Of a DNA stretch of 64,000 bases, positions 43,859-53,663 are shown one piece after another. The translations under genes and the position numbers were made by a program. Within the stretch, counting starts at the first letter, position 1. Every line of letters begins with the position of its first letter. This DNA comes from Bacteroidales bacterium (GTDB taxonomy: Bacteria > Bacteroidota > Bacteroidia > Bacteroidales > UBA3824). The notes beneath the pieces were generated by a model. It saw nothing but the letters and a program-made list of their open reading frames with translations. It ran no database searches and had not been told where the DNA came from. Location of the stretch: NCBI GenBank assembly GCA_024413595.1, contig JAKSUC010000009.1, positions 24,122 through 88,121 on the forward strand, written 5' to 3'.

Positions 43859-45241
43859 TTATTTTTGGAAAACATAAAAGGCTTTGTAAGCCATGTAAGT
43901 ATCTAATTTAGAAACGATTTCAAAAGGTGCGTGCATTGATAAAACAGGAACACCAACGTCGATAGTATCGATATTTAAATTAGCCATATAAAGAGCAACA
44001 GTTCCGCCACCACCTAAATCGACTCTACCAAGTTCACCATTTTGCCAAATAACATTTTCATTGTCAAATAAATGATGAATTTCAGCAACAAATTCAGCAT
44101 TAGCATCAGAAGTGCCAGATTTGCCACGCGCACCAGTAAATTTAGTTACAACAACACCATAATTTAAGAAAGAAGAATTAGCTTTTTCAAAAACGTCAGG
44201 GAAAGTTGGATCAAAAGCAGAATTAACGTCAGCACTCAAACATTTTGAATTTGAGAACATTAATCTTGGATTTGCACCAAAAGTGGCAGCTAAATCTTCA
44301 AGAAAATATTTTAAATAACTAGAATTTAAACCAGTATTTCCATCGCTACCAGTTTCTTCTTTATCAGTAAGAATAGCGACAGCAGTTTTTTTAGGATTTT
44401 GAATATCTAAAATAGCACAAAGTTCAGGATAAGCACAAACTTTATCATCATGACCGTATGCACCAATCATACTACAATCAAAACCAACATTTTTAGCTTT
44501 GTAACAAGGAACAGCTTCTAATTCAGCATTTAACAAATCACTTTCGATAATTCCATATTTTTTGTTAAGGATTTGTAAAATGTTAGCTTTAACTCTATTA
44601 TTTAAATCTTCACCTTTAACACAATTAGCACCAATCAAAATATTAAGTTCTTCACCTCTAATAATTTCAGAAGCAGGACGTTTCATTTGATTTTGAGCTA
44701 AATGAGGCAACAAATCAGTAACAACAAAAACAGGATCGTTTTCATCTTCACCAATGTTTACAATAACTTTTTCGCCATCTTTTTTAATGATAACCCCATG
44801 AAGCGACAAAGGAACAGTAGTCCATTGATATTTTTTAATACCACCGTAATAATGAGTTTTAAAAAATCCCAATTCATCTTGTTCATAAAGAGGATTTTCC
44901 TTTAAATCAAGTCTAGGCGAGTCGATATGAGCAGCAGTTAAATTAACTCCATTTTCTAAACTATCAGAACCAATAACAGCCAAAATAACAGCTTTGCCAC
45001 GATTGTCAAAATAAATTTTGTCTCCAACATTAACCTTATCGCCAAAATTGAATTGTTTAAATCCTTTCTTTTTAGCTTCATTAATAGCAAAAACGTTGAC
45101 TTCACGTTCAGTTTTTGCCGTAGACATAAATTTCATGTAACCTTCACAAAAATCGTATGCCTTTTGAATTTCTTCGTCACTTAAAATAAGAGAAGAATTT
45201 TTTCGATTCATCAAAAGGTCTTTTAATTCGTCTTTTGTCAT
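43859..45241 (-). CDS. M18-family aminopeptidase
   Basis: A 460-residue zinc metallopeptidase (aspartyl aminopeptidase/aminopeptidase I family). The metal and catalytic pieces are AAHIDSPRLDLKENP (His-x-Asp), ILTDKEETGSDGN (catalytic Glu pair followed by zinc Glu), SADVNSAFDPTFPD and VPVLSMHAPFEIVSKLD near the C-terminus. Length is normal. It removes N-terminal residues from peptides in the cytoplasm. A near-consensus box TATATTCG lies upstream at 45273-45266. Confidence 0.92.
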   Translation of the reverse strand: MTKDELKDLLMNRKNSSLILSDEEIQKAYDFCEGYMKFMSTAKTEREVNVFAINEAKKKGFKQFNFGDKVNVGDKIYFDNRGKAVILAVIGSDSLENGVNLTAAHIDSPRLDLKENPLYEQDELGFFKTHYYGGIKKYQWTTVPLSLHGVIIKKDGEKVIVNIGEDENDPVFVVTDLLPHLAQNQMKRPASEIIRGEELNILIGANCVKGEDLNNRVKANILQILNKKYGIIESDLLNAELEAVPCYKAKNVGFDCSMIGAYGHDDKVCAYPELCAILDIQNPKKTAVAILTDKEETGSDGNTGLNSSYLKYFLEDLAATFGANPRLMFSNSKCLSADVNSAFDPTFPDVFEKANSSFLNYGVVVTKFTGARGKSGTSDANAEFVAEIHHLFDNENVIWQNGELGRVDLGGGGTVALYMANLNIDTIDVGVPVLSMHAPFEIVSKLDTYMAYKAFYVFQK

Positions 45242-45313
45242 AATTTGATATATTTTAATAATACACGAATATAAAGATTATTTATTTTATATAAAAACAT
45301 ATTCTAAAAAATT

Positions 45314-46453
45314 TTACTTTTTAGAATTGCCATAAATAAAAGCACCAATCACAGCAGTTAACGGCGCAGTTAAAACAAGACCTAAACTACCTACCATAGT
45401 GTGAAGCATTTCAGCCGAAATATAATTAGAATTCATAATGCTAACAAACGGCATACCTTTAGCCATAAACGCCATGAAAGCAAACATAAAACCTCCAGAA
45501 TAAGCAAAAAGTAAAGTAGTTGTGGTAGAACCAATAACAGGACGAGCAATTTTAAATCCAGAAATCATTAATTCTTTACAAGGAAGATTAGGCAAACGAG
45601 AATGAATTTCATCGATAGAAGCAGCAATGTCAGTAGCCACATCCATTAAAGCTCCCGAAGCAGAAATAAAAACTGTTGCAATAAAAATTTCAGAAAGGTT
45701 TAAACTAAAACCACTGTAAATCAATGCTTCAGAATAATCTTGAACAGTTCCTGGTATCATAAACCATTTACTAGAAAAAATGGAAACAAAAGCAGTAAAA
45801 GCAACACCCGCAAAAGCTCCTAACATTGCAGTGAGACCTTTTTTTGAGACGCCTGCAACTAAAAGTATTATAACAGAACATGTTACAAAAGATAAAATTA
45901 ATCCAGCAGGAATAGGACTAACACCTTTTAAAAACATAGGTAATAAAATTTTCCAAAATGCTAAAGCTGTAAAAATGAAAGATAAAATAGCTTTTACACC
46001 TGTAAAACCAGCAAAAGCTAATAATGCGATTACAAAAATTACAACTAAAAATATTTCGATTCCACTACGATAAAAATCAGCAGCTCTAACACCAATAACC
46101 TGATTTCCAGATTCATCAGTATTGATTACAGCTAAAACATTATCACCTTCTTTAAAAATTTTGTCAATATTTTTTTGACCATTCAAAACATTTTCGGCAC
46201 TAAATTGTTGTCCTTTGAATTTTCCTGATAATATTTTTAATTCAACTAATTGATTTCCAATAGTTACAACAGCAATAGTATTAACATTAGTATTATCAAC
46301 AGAAATAACTTCTGCTTTTTCGTATTGGTAGTTTTCTGTTAATTCTGGATTTTCAAATCCAGTTGGTATACAAATTAATACAACAATTATTATTGAAACA
46401 CATATTATAAATATTAAGTTTCTTCGATCAACAAAATTTGTAGGAATTTTCAT
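45314..46453 (-). CDS. YibE/F family membrane protein
   Basis: A 379-residue membrane protein: one N-terminal helix (15-35), an extracytoplasmic beta-domain (about 40-125), then about seven to eight helices. VRAADFYRSGIEIFLVVIFV and ASGALMDVATDIAASIDEI are typical of YibE/F, a family of unknown transport function that may be linked to a terminator-separated alkaline phosphatase here. No substrate can be assigned. Confidence 0.88.
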   Translation of the reverse strand: MKIPTNFVDRRNLIFIICVSIIIVVLICIPTGFENPELTENYQYEKAEVISVDNTNVNTIAVVTIGNQLVELKILSGKFKGQQFSAENVLNGQKNIDKIFKEGDNVLAVINTDESGNQVIGVRAADFYRSGIEIFLVVIFVIALLAFAGFTGVKAILSFIFTALAFWKILLPMFLKGVSPIPAGLILSFVTCSVIILLVAGVSKKGLTAMLGAFAGVAFTAFVSIFSSKWFMIPGTVQDYSEALIYSGFSLNLSEIFIATVFISASGALMDVATDIAASIDEIHSRLPNLPCKELMISGFKIARPVIGSTTTTLLFAYSGGFMFAFMAFMAKGMPFVSIMNSNYISAEMLHTMVGSLGLVLTAPLTAVIGAFIYGNSKK

Positions 46454-46469
46454 AACTATAAAAAATTAA

Positions 46470-46497
46470 CGGTGGACTTCGAATTTGAAATCCACCG
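46470..46497 (-). terminator. Terminator after the alkaline phosphatase gene
   Basis: Stem CGGTGGA/TCCACCG (46470-46476, 46491-46497), extended by weaker pairs; T-run on the minus strand. Confidence 0.75.
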
Positions 46498-46518
46498 CTA
46501 AAATAATAAAAATCTCAA

Positions 46519-48066
46519 TTATTTAAATTGAGCTAATTGCATAATTCTTTTTGGAATATCAGTGTTGTCGTAATAGCCATTAAACACTTCAGCACCAACA
46601 CCAATAGCAAAAACAGGAACAGGTAAAGCAGTGTGAGAAAAACTTGCCCAATCAACACCAGCTTTATTATCAAGAATATGTGTAACTGTAACAGTTACAG
46701 GTTCGTATGTTCCATAATAAAGTTTTAATTCTTGGAACGACATATTATTTAAATTACGCTCAAAAGCAAGTTCGTATGCAGTTTTTAAACGTTTTTGTTC
46801 AAAATCAGAAAGACCTAAACCTATTTCTTTATTACCAAGACCAAAATAATTTTGCACTTTATCTAAAACAAAATCAAAAGATTGTTTTTGTTTAGAATAA
46901 ACTTTAACCGAGTCAGAGAAAGAATAATAAGAAATTTTTTGGTTTTTCATAAATTTAAAAGCAGATTCATAACCAGTACCAGCAAACCCTAACGTTAAAC
47001 CACCACATTCGTGGTCACCAGTTAAAACAATAAGAGTTTCGTCAGGATGTTTTTTATAAAATTCTAAAGCAACGCCAATAGCACGGTCAAGAGCAATAGT
47101 TTCATAAACATTAGAAACAGCATCATTTGCATGGTCTGCCCAGTCAATTTTGCCCCCTTCTGTCATAATGAAAAAACCTTTTTTATCATTATAAAGCATT
47201 TCAATAGCTTTTTCAACAAATTCAGCTAAAACAATTTGATCGTTCTCAGTTTTTTGTAAACCTAAATCAATATTATAAGGAAGAGCACTATCATCAGGAT
47301 TAGAACCAATAGTAGAATTACGTTCTATAGTTGCAATTACTTTTCCATCAGAAGGTTTTAATGCTTGAAAAGCGGCTTTAGAATTAACAAATTTATAACC
47401 TTTATCTTTAATAGCTTTTTTATAAGCATCAAGCCCTATATGATTTTTTACATCCCATCTTACAAAACCCCCACCAAAAAAGTCGTAGTTAGATTCAAGT
47501 AAAAAACTATCAATTTGAGAATAACTATTTCTATCAGCAACATGCGCATAGAAACAAGCTGGAGTAGCATGATCTACACTAACACTTGAAATAATACCTA
47601 CTTTCATACCATTGTCGCGAGCCATTTCTGCAACAGTTTTAAAAGGAGCAGTAGCTTCGCCATTCATAGAAACACGATTAATGTCTGTTTTATTACCAGT
47701 AGCAAGAGCAGTAGCTGCTGCAGCAGAACAAGTAATATATCTGTTGCGAGCATTAGTATTTGCCATTCCAGCAGCAGTAAATTGACGAACATTTAATTTT
47801 CCTGGTTGCAAATTATATTTATTTGCAGTAAGAGAATTAAAAATATCAAGAAAACCTTCTTCAGTAACAGCTTTTTCCGCCATATTAATCTGAGGAGAAG
47901 ACATTCCATCACCAATAAAGTAGAAAATATACTTAGGTGCTTTTTGTGAAATAGAAGATTGATTTGCATTCTTTTTTTGTGCATTAGCACAACTTGAAGA
48001 AAACAAAATTGTTGTTGCCAAAGCCATTGTAGATAAGGCAAATGACTTAATAAATTGAATTTTCAT
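46519..48066 (-). CDS. Alkaline phosphatase (PhoA superfamily), exported
   Basis: A 515-residue exported phosphomonoesterase. Signal peptide about 1-29 (alternatively a lipoprotein at the Cys in SSSCANAQ). Metal and catalytic pieces: FIGDGMSSPQINMAE (metal Asp), YITCSAAAATALATGNKTD with the nucleophile Ser, VDHATPACFYAHVADR (metal-site His region), MTEGGKIDWADHANDA (Asp/His zinc ligands) and LTGDHECGGLTLG. The residue before the nucleophile is Cys, not the Asp of E. coli PhoA. The C-terminal His in FSHTALPVPVFAIG is present. It releases phosphate in the periplasm. Confidence 0.93.
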   Translation of the reverse strand: MKIQFIKSFALSTMALATTILFSSSCANAQKKNANQSSISQKAPKYIFYFIGDGMSSPQINMAEKAVTEEGFLDIFNSLTANKYNLQPGKLNVRQFTAAGMANTNARNRYITCSAAAATALATGNKTDINRVSMNGEATAPFKTVAEMARDNGMKVGIISSVSVDHATPACFYAHVADRNSYSQIDSFLLESNYDFFGGGFVRWDVKNHIGLDAYKKAIKDKGYKFVNSKAAFQALKPSDGKVIATIERNSTIGSNPDDSALPYNIDLGLQKTENDQIVLAEFVEKAIEMLYNDKKGFFIMTEGGKIDWADHANDAVSNVYETIALDRAIGVALEFYKKHPDETLIVLTGDHECGGLTLGFAGTGYESAFKFMKNQKISYYSFSDSVKVYSKQKQSFDFVLDKVQNYFGLGNKEIGLGLSDFEQKRLKTAYELAFERNLNNMSFQELKLYYGTYEPVTVTVTHILDNKAGVDWASFSHTALPVPVFAIGVGAEVFNGYYDNTDIPKRIMQLAQFK

Positions 48067-48130
48067 AAAATGTGAATTTTAAAATGTTTGAAATGCTAAT
48101 TTATAATTTTCAGAAATTATAACAAAAAAA

Positions 48131-48157
48131 AATCCGCAAAAATTTAATTTGCGGATT
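48131..48157 (-). terminator. Terminator after the CapD-like gene
   Basis: Perfect 10-bp stem AATCCGCAAA/TTTGCGGATT (48131-48140, 48148-48157) with a T-run on the minus strand. Confidence 0.85.
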
Positions 48158-48179
48158 AATATACTGATAATTAAAATAT

Positions 48180-50183
48180 TTATCTTACTAAAGAGAATTT
48201 TTTGCCAATAGAAACTGAATTTTTAAGACCAAAAACAATTTGATTAGAATTATTTTTAGTTGAATTATTATTATCAACAATTTTATCTTTAGAAATTTCA
48301 GCTTGGTTTTCGACAGTATCAGTTAAAGTGTCAAGTTCTTCATATATAGAATTTTCGCTTTTAAATTCAGGAACAATTTGTTTCATTTTAGCAACAATTC
48401 TAAAATTATCGCAAGTTTTAACTAAGTCGATTAATTCAGAAATTTGAGAAGAAACTTGAGCAAAATCATATTCTCTAACTCTAGCCACCATAATTTGTGA
48501 GTGAGAAGTAGGAATAGTTTTTTCTTTATCATTTAAAACTTCTTCATATAATTTTTCACCAGGTCGTAACCCAGTATAAGTAATTGCAATATCTTTACCT
48601 AAAGTTAAACCAGAAAGTTTAATCATTTTTTTAGCTAAATCAATAATTTTAACCGATTTACCCATATCAAAAATAAATATTTCACCACCATTACCAAGAG
48701 TACCAGCTTGTAAAACTAATTGACAAGCTTCAGGAATAGTCATAAAGAAACGAGTAATTTTTGGATCGGTAACAGTAACAGGACCACCTTTTTCAATTTG
48801 AGCTTTGAAACGAGGAATAACAGAACCGTTGCTACCTAAAACATTACCAAAACGCGTTGTAATGAATTTAGTGTTAAAACGTTTATTTAAAGATTGAGTA
48901 TAGATTTCGCAAATACGTTTAGAACACCCCATAACATTTGTAGGATTAACAGCTTTATCGGTTGAAACCATAACAAATTTGGCAACATTATATTTTACAG
49001 AAAAATCTGCTAATAGTTTAGTTCCATAAACATTGTTTTGAATAGCTTGCGAAGGATTGTTTTCCATCATAGGAACATGTTTGTAAGCAGCTGCGTGATA
49101 AATAATAGTAGGATGGAAAGCTTCAAAAGTAGCAGTTAATCTAACTTTATCAGTAACACTACCAATAACTATTTCAAAATTGTCAAATTTATATTTTTCT
49201 CTTAATTCTAATTCCAAATCATATAAAGGAGATTCAGCTTGATCAAAAATAACAATTGTTTTAGGATTAAATTTGGTTAACTGACGAACAATTTCACTAC
49301 CAATACTACCAGCGGCGCCAGTTACCATAACAACTTTATTTACAATATCTTTACGAATTTCTAATTCATCAAGTTTTATTGGATCACGTTCCAAAAGATC
49401 TTCAATTTTGATATTTTTTATTTGCTTAAAACTTAATTCACCATTTGTCCATTTAGAAACGTTTGGTGTAGAAAGAATTTTAACATTTTTATTTAAACAA
49501 CAATCAATTATTTCTTGTTTAGACTTTTTGTTATCAACTTGTTCGGCGAAAATAAGAGTAGTAACTTTTTTACTATCAATAAGTTCTTCTAATTTTTCGA
49601 TTCCAAAAATACTAACACCATCAATGTTTTTACCAATGGATAAATTGTTTTGATCTACAAAAGCAACTACATTATAATTAGTACCAGCATCGCGGTCTAG
49701 AGTTCGTTTAGTTGTTAAAGCAAACTCATTAGCACCTAAAATCAAAACATTTTGACGAGAAGTTTCTGTATTTTTATATTCAAAATATAAAGCTTTTACA
49801 ACAAAACGAGACAAAGTTAAAAATGCTATAGATAAAATACATTCTAAAATAACAATGGAAATCGGAATTGTTTGTTTAAAAGCAAAATCAACAGAGAAAA
49901 TTAACACAGAACTTAAGAAAACAGTAGCACAAATTCTAATTGCATCATTAGTACTAGTATATCTAACTAAACCTGCATACGTTTTGGATATTAAGAAAGC
50001 TAAAATTCTAATAGGTAAAATTATAGCAAAAGCAAATGCTAACCCTTGATTTATTGATTCTGAAATTGAGAAATTAAACCTCAATAAGTAACTGATGAAA
50101 ATAGATATACAAACTATACAAACATCAATAAAAAATACCACCCATTTTGGGGCATGTAATTTTTGGATTAAATTTTTTAACAT
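48180..50183 (-). CDS. Membrane nucleoside-diphosphate-sugar 4,6-dehydratase/epimerase (CapD/PglF type)
   Basis: A 667-residue protein: four N-terminal transmembrane helices (about 15-135), a first Rossmann-like domain (about 145-260; VLILGANEFA) and a catalytic short-chain dehydrogenase domain (about 290-590) with MVTGAAGSIGSEIVRQ, the substrate strand MVSTDKAVNPTNVMGCSKRICE (the M-x-x-x-K variant of the Tyr-x-x-x-Lys motif that marks inverting 4,6-dehydratases) and YTGLRPGEKLYEE. It makes UDP-4-keto-6-deoxy sugars for capsule, O-antigen or protein glycans. A divergent promoter (TATATTTG at 50228-50221) lies upstream. Confidence 0.92.
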   Translation of the reverse strand: MLKNLIQKLHAPKWVVFFIDVCIVCISIFISYLLRFNFSISESINQGLAFAFAIILPIRILAFLISKTYAGLVRYTSTNDAIRICATVFLSSVLIFSVDFAFKQTIPISIVILECILSIAFLTLSRFVVKALYFEYKNTETSRQNVLILGANEFALTTKRTLDRDAGTNYNVVAFVDQNNLSIGKNIDGVSIFGIEKLEELIDSKKVTTLIFAEQVDNKKSKQEIIDCCLNKNVKILSTPNVSKWTNGELSFKQIKNIKIEDLLERDPIKLDELEIRKDIVNKVVMVTGAAGSIGSEIVRQLTKFNPKTIVIFDQAESPLYDLELELREKYKFDNFEIVIGSVTDKVRLTATFEAFHPTIIYHAAAYKHVPMMENNPSQAIQNNVYGTKLLADFSVKYNVAKFVMVSTDKAVNPTNVMGCSKRICEIYTQSLNKRFNTKFITTRFGNVLGSNGSVIPRFKAQIEKGGPVTVTDPKITRFFMTIPEACQLVLQAGTLGNGGEIFIFDMGKSVKIIDLAKKMIKLSGLTLGKDIAITYTGLRPGEKLYEEVLNDKEKTIPTSHSQIMVARVREYDFAQVSSQISELIDLVKTCDNFRIVAKMKQIVPEFKSENSIYEELDTLTDTVENQAEISKDKIVDNNNSTKNNSNQIVFGLKNSVSIGKKFSLVR

Positions 50184-50220
50184 ATCTCAACAAATTAGAA
50201 TTCAATTGTATTTTTGACCG

Positions 50221-50228
50221 CAAATATA
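50221..50228 (-). promoter_or_regulatory. -7 promoter box (TATATTTG) for the CapD-like gene
   Basis: The minus strand reads TATATTTGC, matching TAnnTTTG, 37 nt before the ATG at 50183. Confidence 0.5.
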
Positions 50229-50417
50229 TGAACTTTTTTATAGAAATAACGTTAATCATAAGTTTTTCTTAGATTAATTTTCTACATTAATAAAACACAT
50301 AAAATAACGAACCCCCTATTTATTAAAATTTATTTTTTAACTTTTTTTAAAAACATTGATACAACATAATGAAAAAGTAATGCGTCTAATAATTATAAAC
50401 TAAAAAATTACAAAACG

Positions 50418-50861
50418 ATGAAAAAATTAATTATAACAGCGTTATTTGCATTATCAATATTTTATTCACAAACTGCATTTGCACAATGGAATGATTTTTT
50501 GTTGAATGGTTCTAATCAAAACAAGGCTGAATTAACAACAAATAAAGCAGCTACAATAAAATGGGATAAAACAGAATATGATTTTGGTAATGTAAAACAG
50601 AATAATCCACAAAAAGTAGAATATACATTTGAAAATACAGGCGACAAACCTATATTGATAACCAAAGCCGAAGCATCGTGCGGATGTACAAAATTAACAT
50701 ACGATCAAAAGCCAATTATGCCAGGTCAAAAAGGCTCTATTTCAACAGTTTTTGATGCAAAAGAAGAAGGGTTATTTCAAAAATCAATAACTGTTTTTCT
50801 TAGTTTAGATGCTCCAAATGATGTTTATGAATTAAAATTGACAGGAACAGTAGTTAAATAA
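50418..50861 (+). CDS. DUF1573 domain protein
   Basis: A 147-residue exported protein: signal peptide (MKKLIITALFALSIFYSQTAFAQ) then a DUF1573 immunoglobulin-like domain (IKWDKTEYDFGNVKQNNP, then FENTGDKPILITKAEASCGCTK with the SCGCT hallmark). Such proteins are periplasmic and abundant in Bacteroidetes; function is unknown. Confidence 0.92.
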   Translation: MKKLIITALFALSIFYSQTAFAQWNDFLLNGSNQNKAELTTNKAATIKWDKTEYDFGNVKQNNPQKVEYTFENTGDKPILITKAEASCGCTKLTYDQKPIMPGQKGSISTVFDAKEEGLFQKSITVFLSLDAPNDVYELKLTGTVVK

Positions 50862-50880
50862 TGTTGAATTTTGAAATGAA

Positions 50881-50912
50881 AAGAGGATTGAAATTCAATC
50901 CTCTTTTTTTTT
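50881..50912. terminator. Bidirectional terminator
   Basis: Stem AAGAGGATTG/CAATCCTCTT (50881-50890, 50896-50905) followed by nine T; it ends at the stop codon of the B3/4 gene on the other strand. Confidence 0.85.
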
Positions 50913-51570
50913 AATATTCAATAAATTTAATATCAGTTGCAGAACAATATTTTTTTATAAGTAATTCGGTATGATTTGCACAATTTTGAACACCTTCTCT
51001 ATTTCCATCATAGCCATTTACTAATAATAAAAAGTGTGTTGTTTCTAATGTAATTTTTGTTCTTTCATTATCACTTGTTGGAGTTCCTACACCACCAATA
51101 TTATCACGATAAACAGGCAGATTTTCAATATTTAACATTCCACGACCGATACCTTCGTAAGGTTCTCCATTTTTACCAATTCCTAAAACTAAATCACCTT
51201 GAATTTTATCTAAATCAAAACCACCAATGCTATATCCAGAAAACATACTTGCAAGATTAACTAAATCTGCTAGAGTATTAATTTTATACAATTCATCTCC
51301 TTTAACAACACGACGAATTAATGCTTCAGCTGCAGGACGATAGCGACTTGGAGCTTTACCAAATTTTTTATAAGCCTCACGAGTTGCTAATATTGAAGGT
51401 ATTAATTTTATAGTGTCTTCTGTTAAAATTTCACGAAAATTTGAAGATAACAAAGATATTTCTTTCCATAAATCTTCATTGTATTCTGAATTTGTAACAT
51501 TTGCAATAAGTGCGCAACCTGCAAAATTTGGTATAATTTTTAAAAATTCTTCAGATACTTTTATATTCAT
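50911..51570 (-). CDS. B3/4 domain protein (phenylalanyl-tRNA synthetase beta-like)
   Basis: A 219-residue soluble protein with the B3/B4 domain of phenylalanyl-tRNA synthetase beta chains: REAYKKFGKAPSRYRPAAEALIRRV and LYKINTLADLVNLASMFSGYSIGGFDLD in pieces. Free-standing B3/4 proteins may edit mischarged tRNAs or bind amino acids. It is 28 nt downstream of the radical SAM-NUDIX gene and probably in its operon. Confidence 0.9.
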   Translation of the reverse strand: MNIKVSEEFLKIIPNFAGCALIANVTNSEYNEDLWKEISLLSSNFREILTEDTIKLIPSILATREAYKKFGKAPSRYRPAAEALIRRVVKGDELYKINTLADLVNLASMFSGYSIGGFDLDKIQGDLVLGIGKNGEPYEGIGRGMLNIENLPVYRDNIGGVGTPTSDNERTKITLETTHFLLLVNGYDGNREGVQNCANHTELLIKKYCSATDIKFIEY

Positions 51571-51598
51571 AATTAGAAAAAATATTTACAATCAAACC

Positions 51599-53416
51599 TT
51601 ATAAAGAAATTACTTCTTGAATAGTGTCCCAATGATCAAACGCCAATTGTTCTTTGGTTAAGTCTGAAATATTGTACCAACGAGCATAAACAGCATCATC
51701 ACCAGCTTTAGGTTTAATTGTAGCATCGTCAACCATTGCAGAATAAACCATAGAAATAATCCAACCACGAGGATCACGATTTGGTTTGTCACAAACTTTT
51801 ATAAATTTCAATTGTTCAGAAGCAATAGCAGTAGAAGTTTCTTCATTAAGTTCACGAATTGCACATGATTTAATTGACTCATCATCAGGACGATAAAATC
51901 CACCAGGAAGTGCCAATTTATTAACAAATGGATTTTCGCTACGAGTTATAAGAAGAACTTTTTTCTTATCTTTACTAATCAACACAATATCAGTTGCTAC
52001 CGATGGTGCATCAAATTCTTTTCTATTATAATTCTTTAGAAAAATTTCATCATACGATGTTTCATCATATTTTTTCTTAATAAGTTCAAACATTTCGTTT
52101 TGAGAACGTTGAGAATAGAAAAGAGAAATAATGCCAGGTAAATGTTCCACTCCATAATTTGTAATCATAAATTTGTCAGGATCATCATTTGTAAAATCCA
52201 TTAGACCATTTTCTTGAAGATATTTAATTTCGTCTTTAAAATCGTCTTTAAAATCATTTCCAAAACGATTTTTATAAGATTTTTGAGAAATAAATCCAAA
52301 ATAAAACATTACCGACAAAGCTTTTGCTCTAACCTCTTCAATAGGCATGTCAGCTATATCATTGATAGGCAAAATATTATTATCAATAGCATCAAAATAT
52401 TTATTTAATTTATGATTGTCACAACCAAGATTATAAGCCAAATAATTTCCAACAAACGACTGAGCACCAAGACCAAATCCTACATATGAAGTTGCGTCAA
52501 CAACACGAGTTGTAAGATAATCAGAAGTTCCATAATCACCAGGAACTTTACTAAATGTATTTTTACCATTATTAGCGATATATCCAGCTTTTTTAAGTTC
52601 TTGATATGCGATATTATATTGAACATTAGCTTTGTAAAGTGATACACCACCTGCTTCAGCTTCAAGTTTAGTACCTTTATAACGATTTCGATAAAGTGTA
52701 ATGTATTCAGGATTTTTCGAAATAGTATAACGCACAGTATTTCTAAAGTCATCATTACTTTGATTAAGAAAACCATACATTAAATCAATATTCAAATTTT
52801 TGAAACCTGCTTTACGAATATTTTCAACAGCTTTGTCATAAATATGCTGTCCTCCTTCACGATTAAGTCGCTCTAAAAGACACGAGTTTACAGTTTGAAA
52901 ACCCATAGAAATACGTTTGTAACCCAATGACTTAATATACTCAATTTTCTGAGGATTTTTAACAGCAATAACTGGTGTTGTTTCAATACTCATCACCATA
53001 TTTGGTGCAAGATTAAATTTTTTGATTGAGTCAGTTATAAGTTTAAGATTTTCATTTGACAAATAAGCAGGAGTTCCACCTCCCATATCATATCCTACAA
53101 TTGGAATATCTCCAATCATTTTGCGATACATTTCAATCTCTTTGAGTAAATGTTGAGTATAAATATCTTGATCTTCAGGATTTGGTTTATCAAGTACAAC
53201 ATATTCACAAAAACGACATCGTGTTTCACAAAATGGTACATGAACATATAAATTCAATTTTTTTTGCTGTTTTATATTGGCTGATACACAATCATAAATA
53301 GCTTTGTTATCATGTAATTCATACTGACGTAAAGAAAAAGGAGTAAGAGGATAAGCAGTATTAGCATAATGGTGAAATTTGAGAGCTGTCTCAAAAATAT
53401 CGTCAAAGTTTTTCAT
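51599..53416 (-). CDS. Radical SAM (HemN/HemW-like) enzyme fused to a NUDIX domain
   Basis: A 605-residue fusion. Residues about 50-430 are HemW-like: VHVPFCETRCRFCEY carries CxxxCxxC for the 4Fe-4S cluster, followed by GYDMGGGTPAYLSN, SIETTPVI, SMGFQTVN and GFGLGAQSFVG, and a HemN C-terminal region. Residues about 465-605 are a NUDIX hydrolase: LALPGGFYRPDDESIK continues to IRELNEETSTA, the NUDIX box with one extra residue between Gly and the first Glu. Family knowledge: HemW-like proteins bind heme or act on tetrapyrroles; NUDIX enzymes hydrolyse nucleotide diphosphate derivatives. The joint function is unknown. Confidence 0.87.
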   Translation of the reverse strand: MKNFDDIFETALKFHHYANTAYPLTPFSLRQYELHDNKAIYDCVSANIKQQKKLNLYVHVPFCETRCRFCEYVVLDKPNPEDQDIYTQHLLKEIEMYRKMIGDIPIVGYDMGGGTPAYLSNENLKLITDSIKKFNLAPNMVMSIETTPVIAVKNPQKIEYIKSLGYKRISMGFQTVNSCLLERLNREGGQHIYDKAVENIRKAGFKNLNIDLMYGFLNQSNDDFRNTVRYTISKNPEYITLYRNRYKGTKLEAEAGGVSLYKANVQYNIAYQELKKAGYIANNGKNTFSKVPGDYGTSDYLTTRVVDATSYVGFGLGAQSFVGNYLAYNLGCDNHKLNKYFDAIDNNILPINDIADMPIEEVRAKALSVMFYFGFISQKSYKNRFGNDFKDDFKDEIKYLQENGLMDFTNDDPDKFMITNYGVEHLPGIISLFYSQRSQNEMFELIKKKYDETSYDEIFLKNYNRKEFDAPSVATDIVLISKDKKKVLLITRSENPFVNKLALPGGFYRPDDESIKSCAIRELNEETSTAIASEQLKFIKVCDKPNRDPRGWIISMVYSAMVDDATIKPKAGDDAVYARWYNISDLTKEQLAFDHWDTIQEVISL

Positions 53417-53663
53417 AATCTTATGGTTATTTGATGATTAATATTTAATTTACAACTTTGCAAGTTAATACTTTTACAGGAAATATAAAAATTAATTTTT
53501 AAAAAAGAAAAATAAAATTGCCCGTAATTTTTTTATAAAATACATATATTTAAGTATTTAAAAAAACAAACATTCTTGAAAAAACATTATTAAACAAAAA
53601 TAAATCACAACTATTATGTTTATAACATTAAAAATTGATTTCTTTGTAAAAATAAACATAGAT

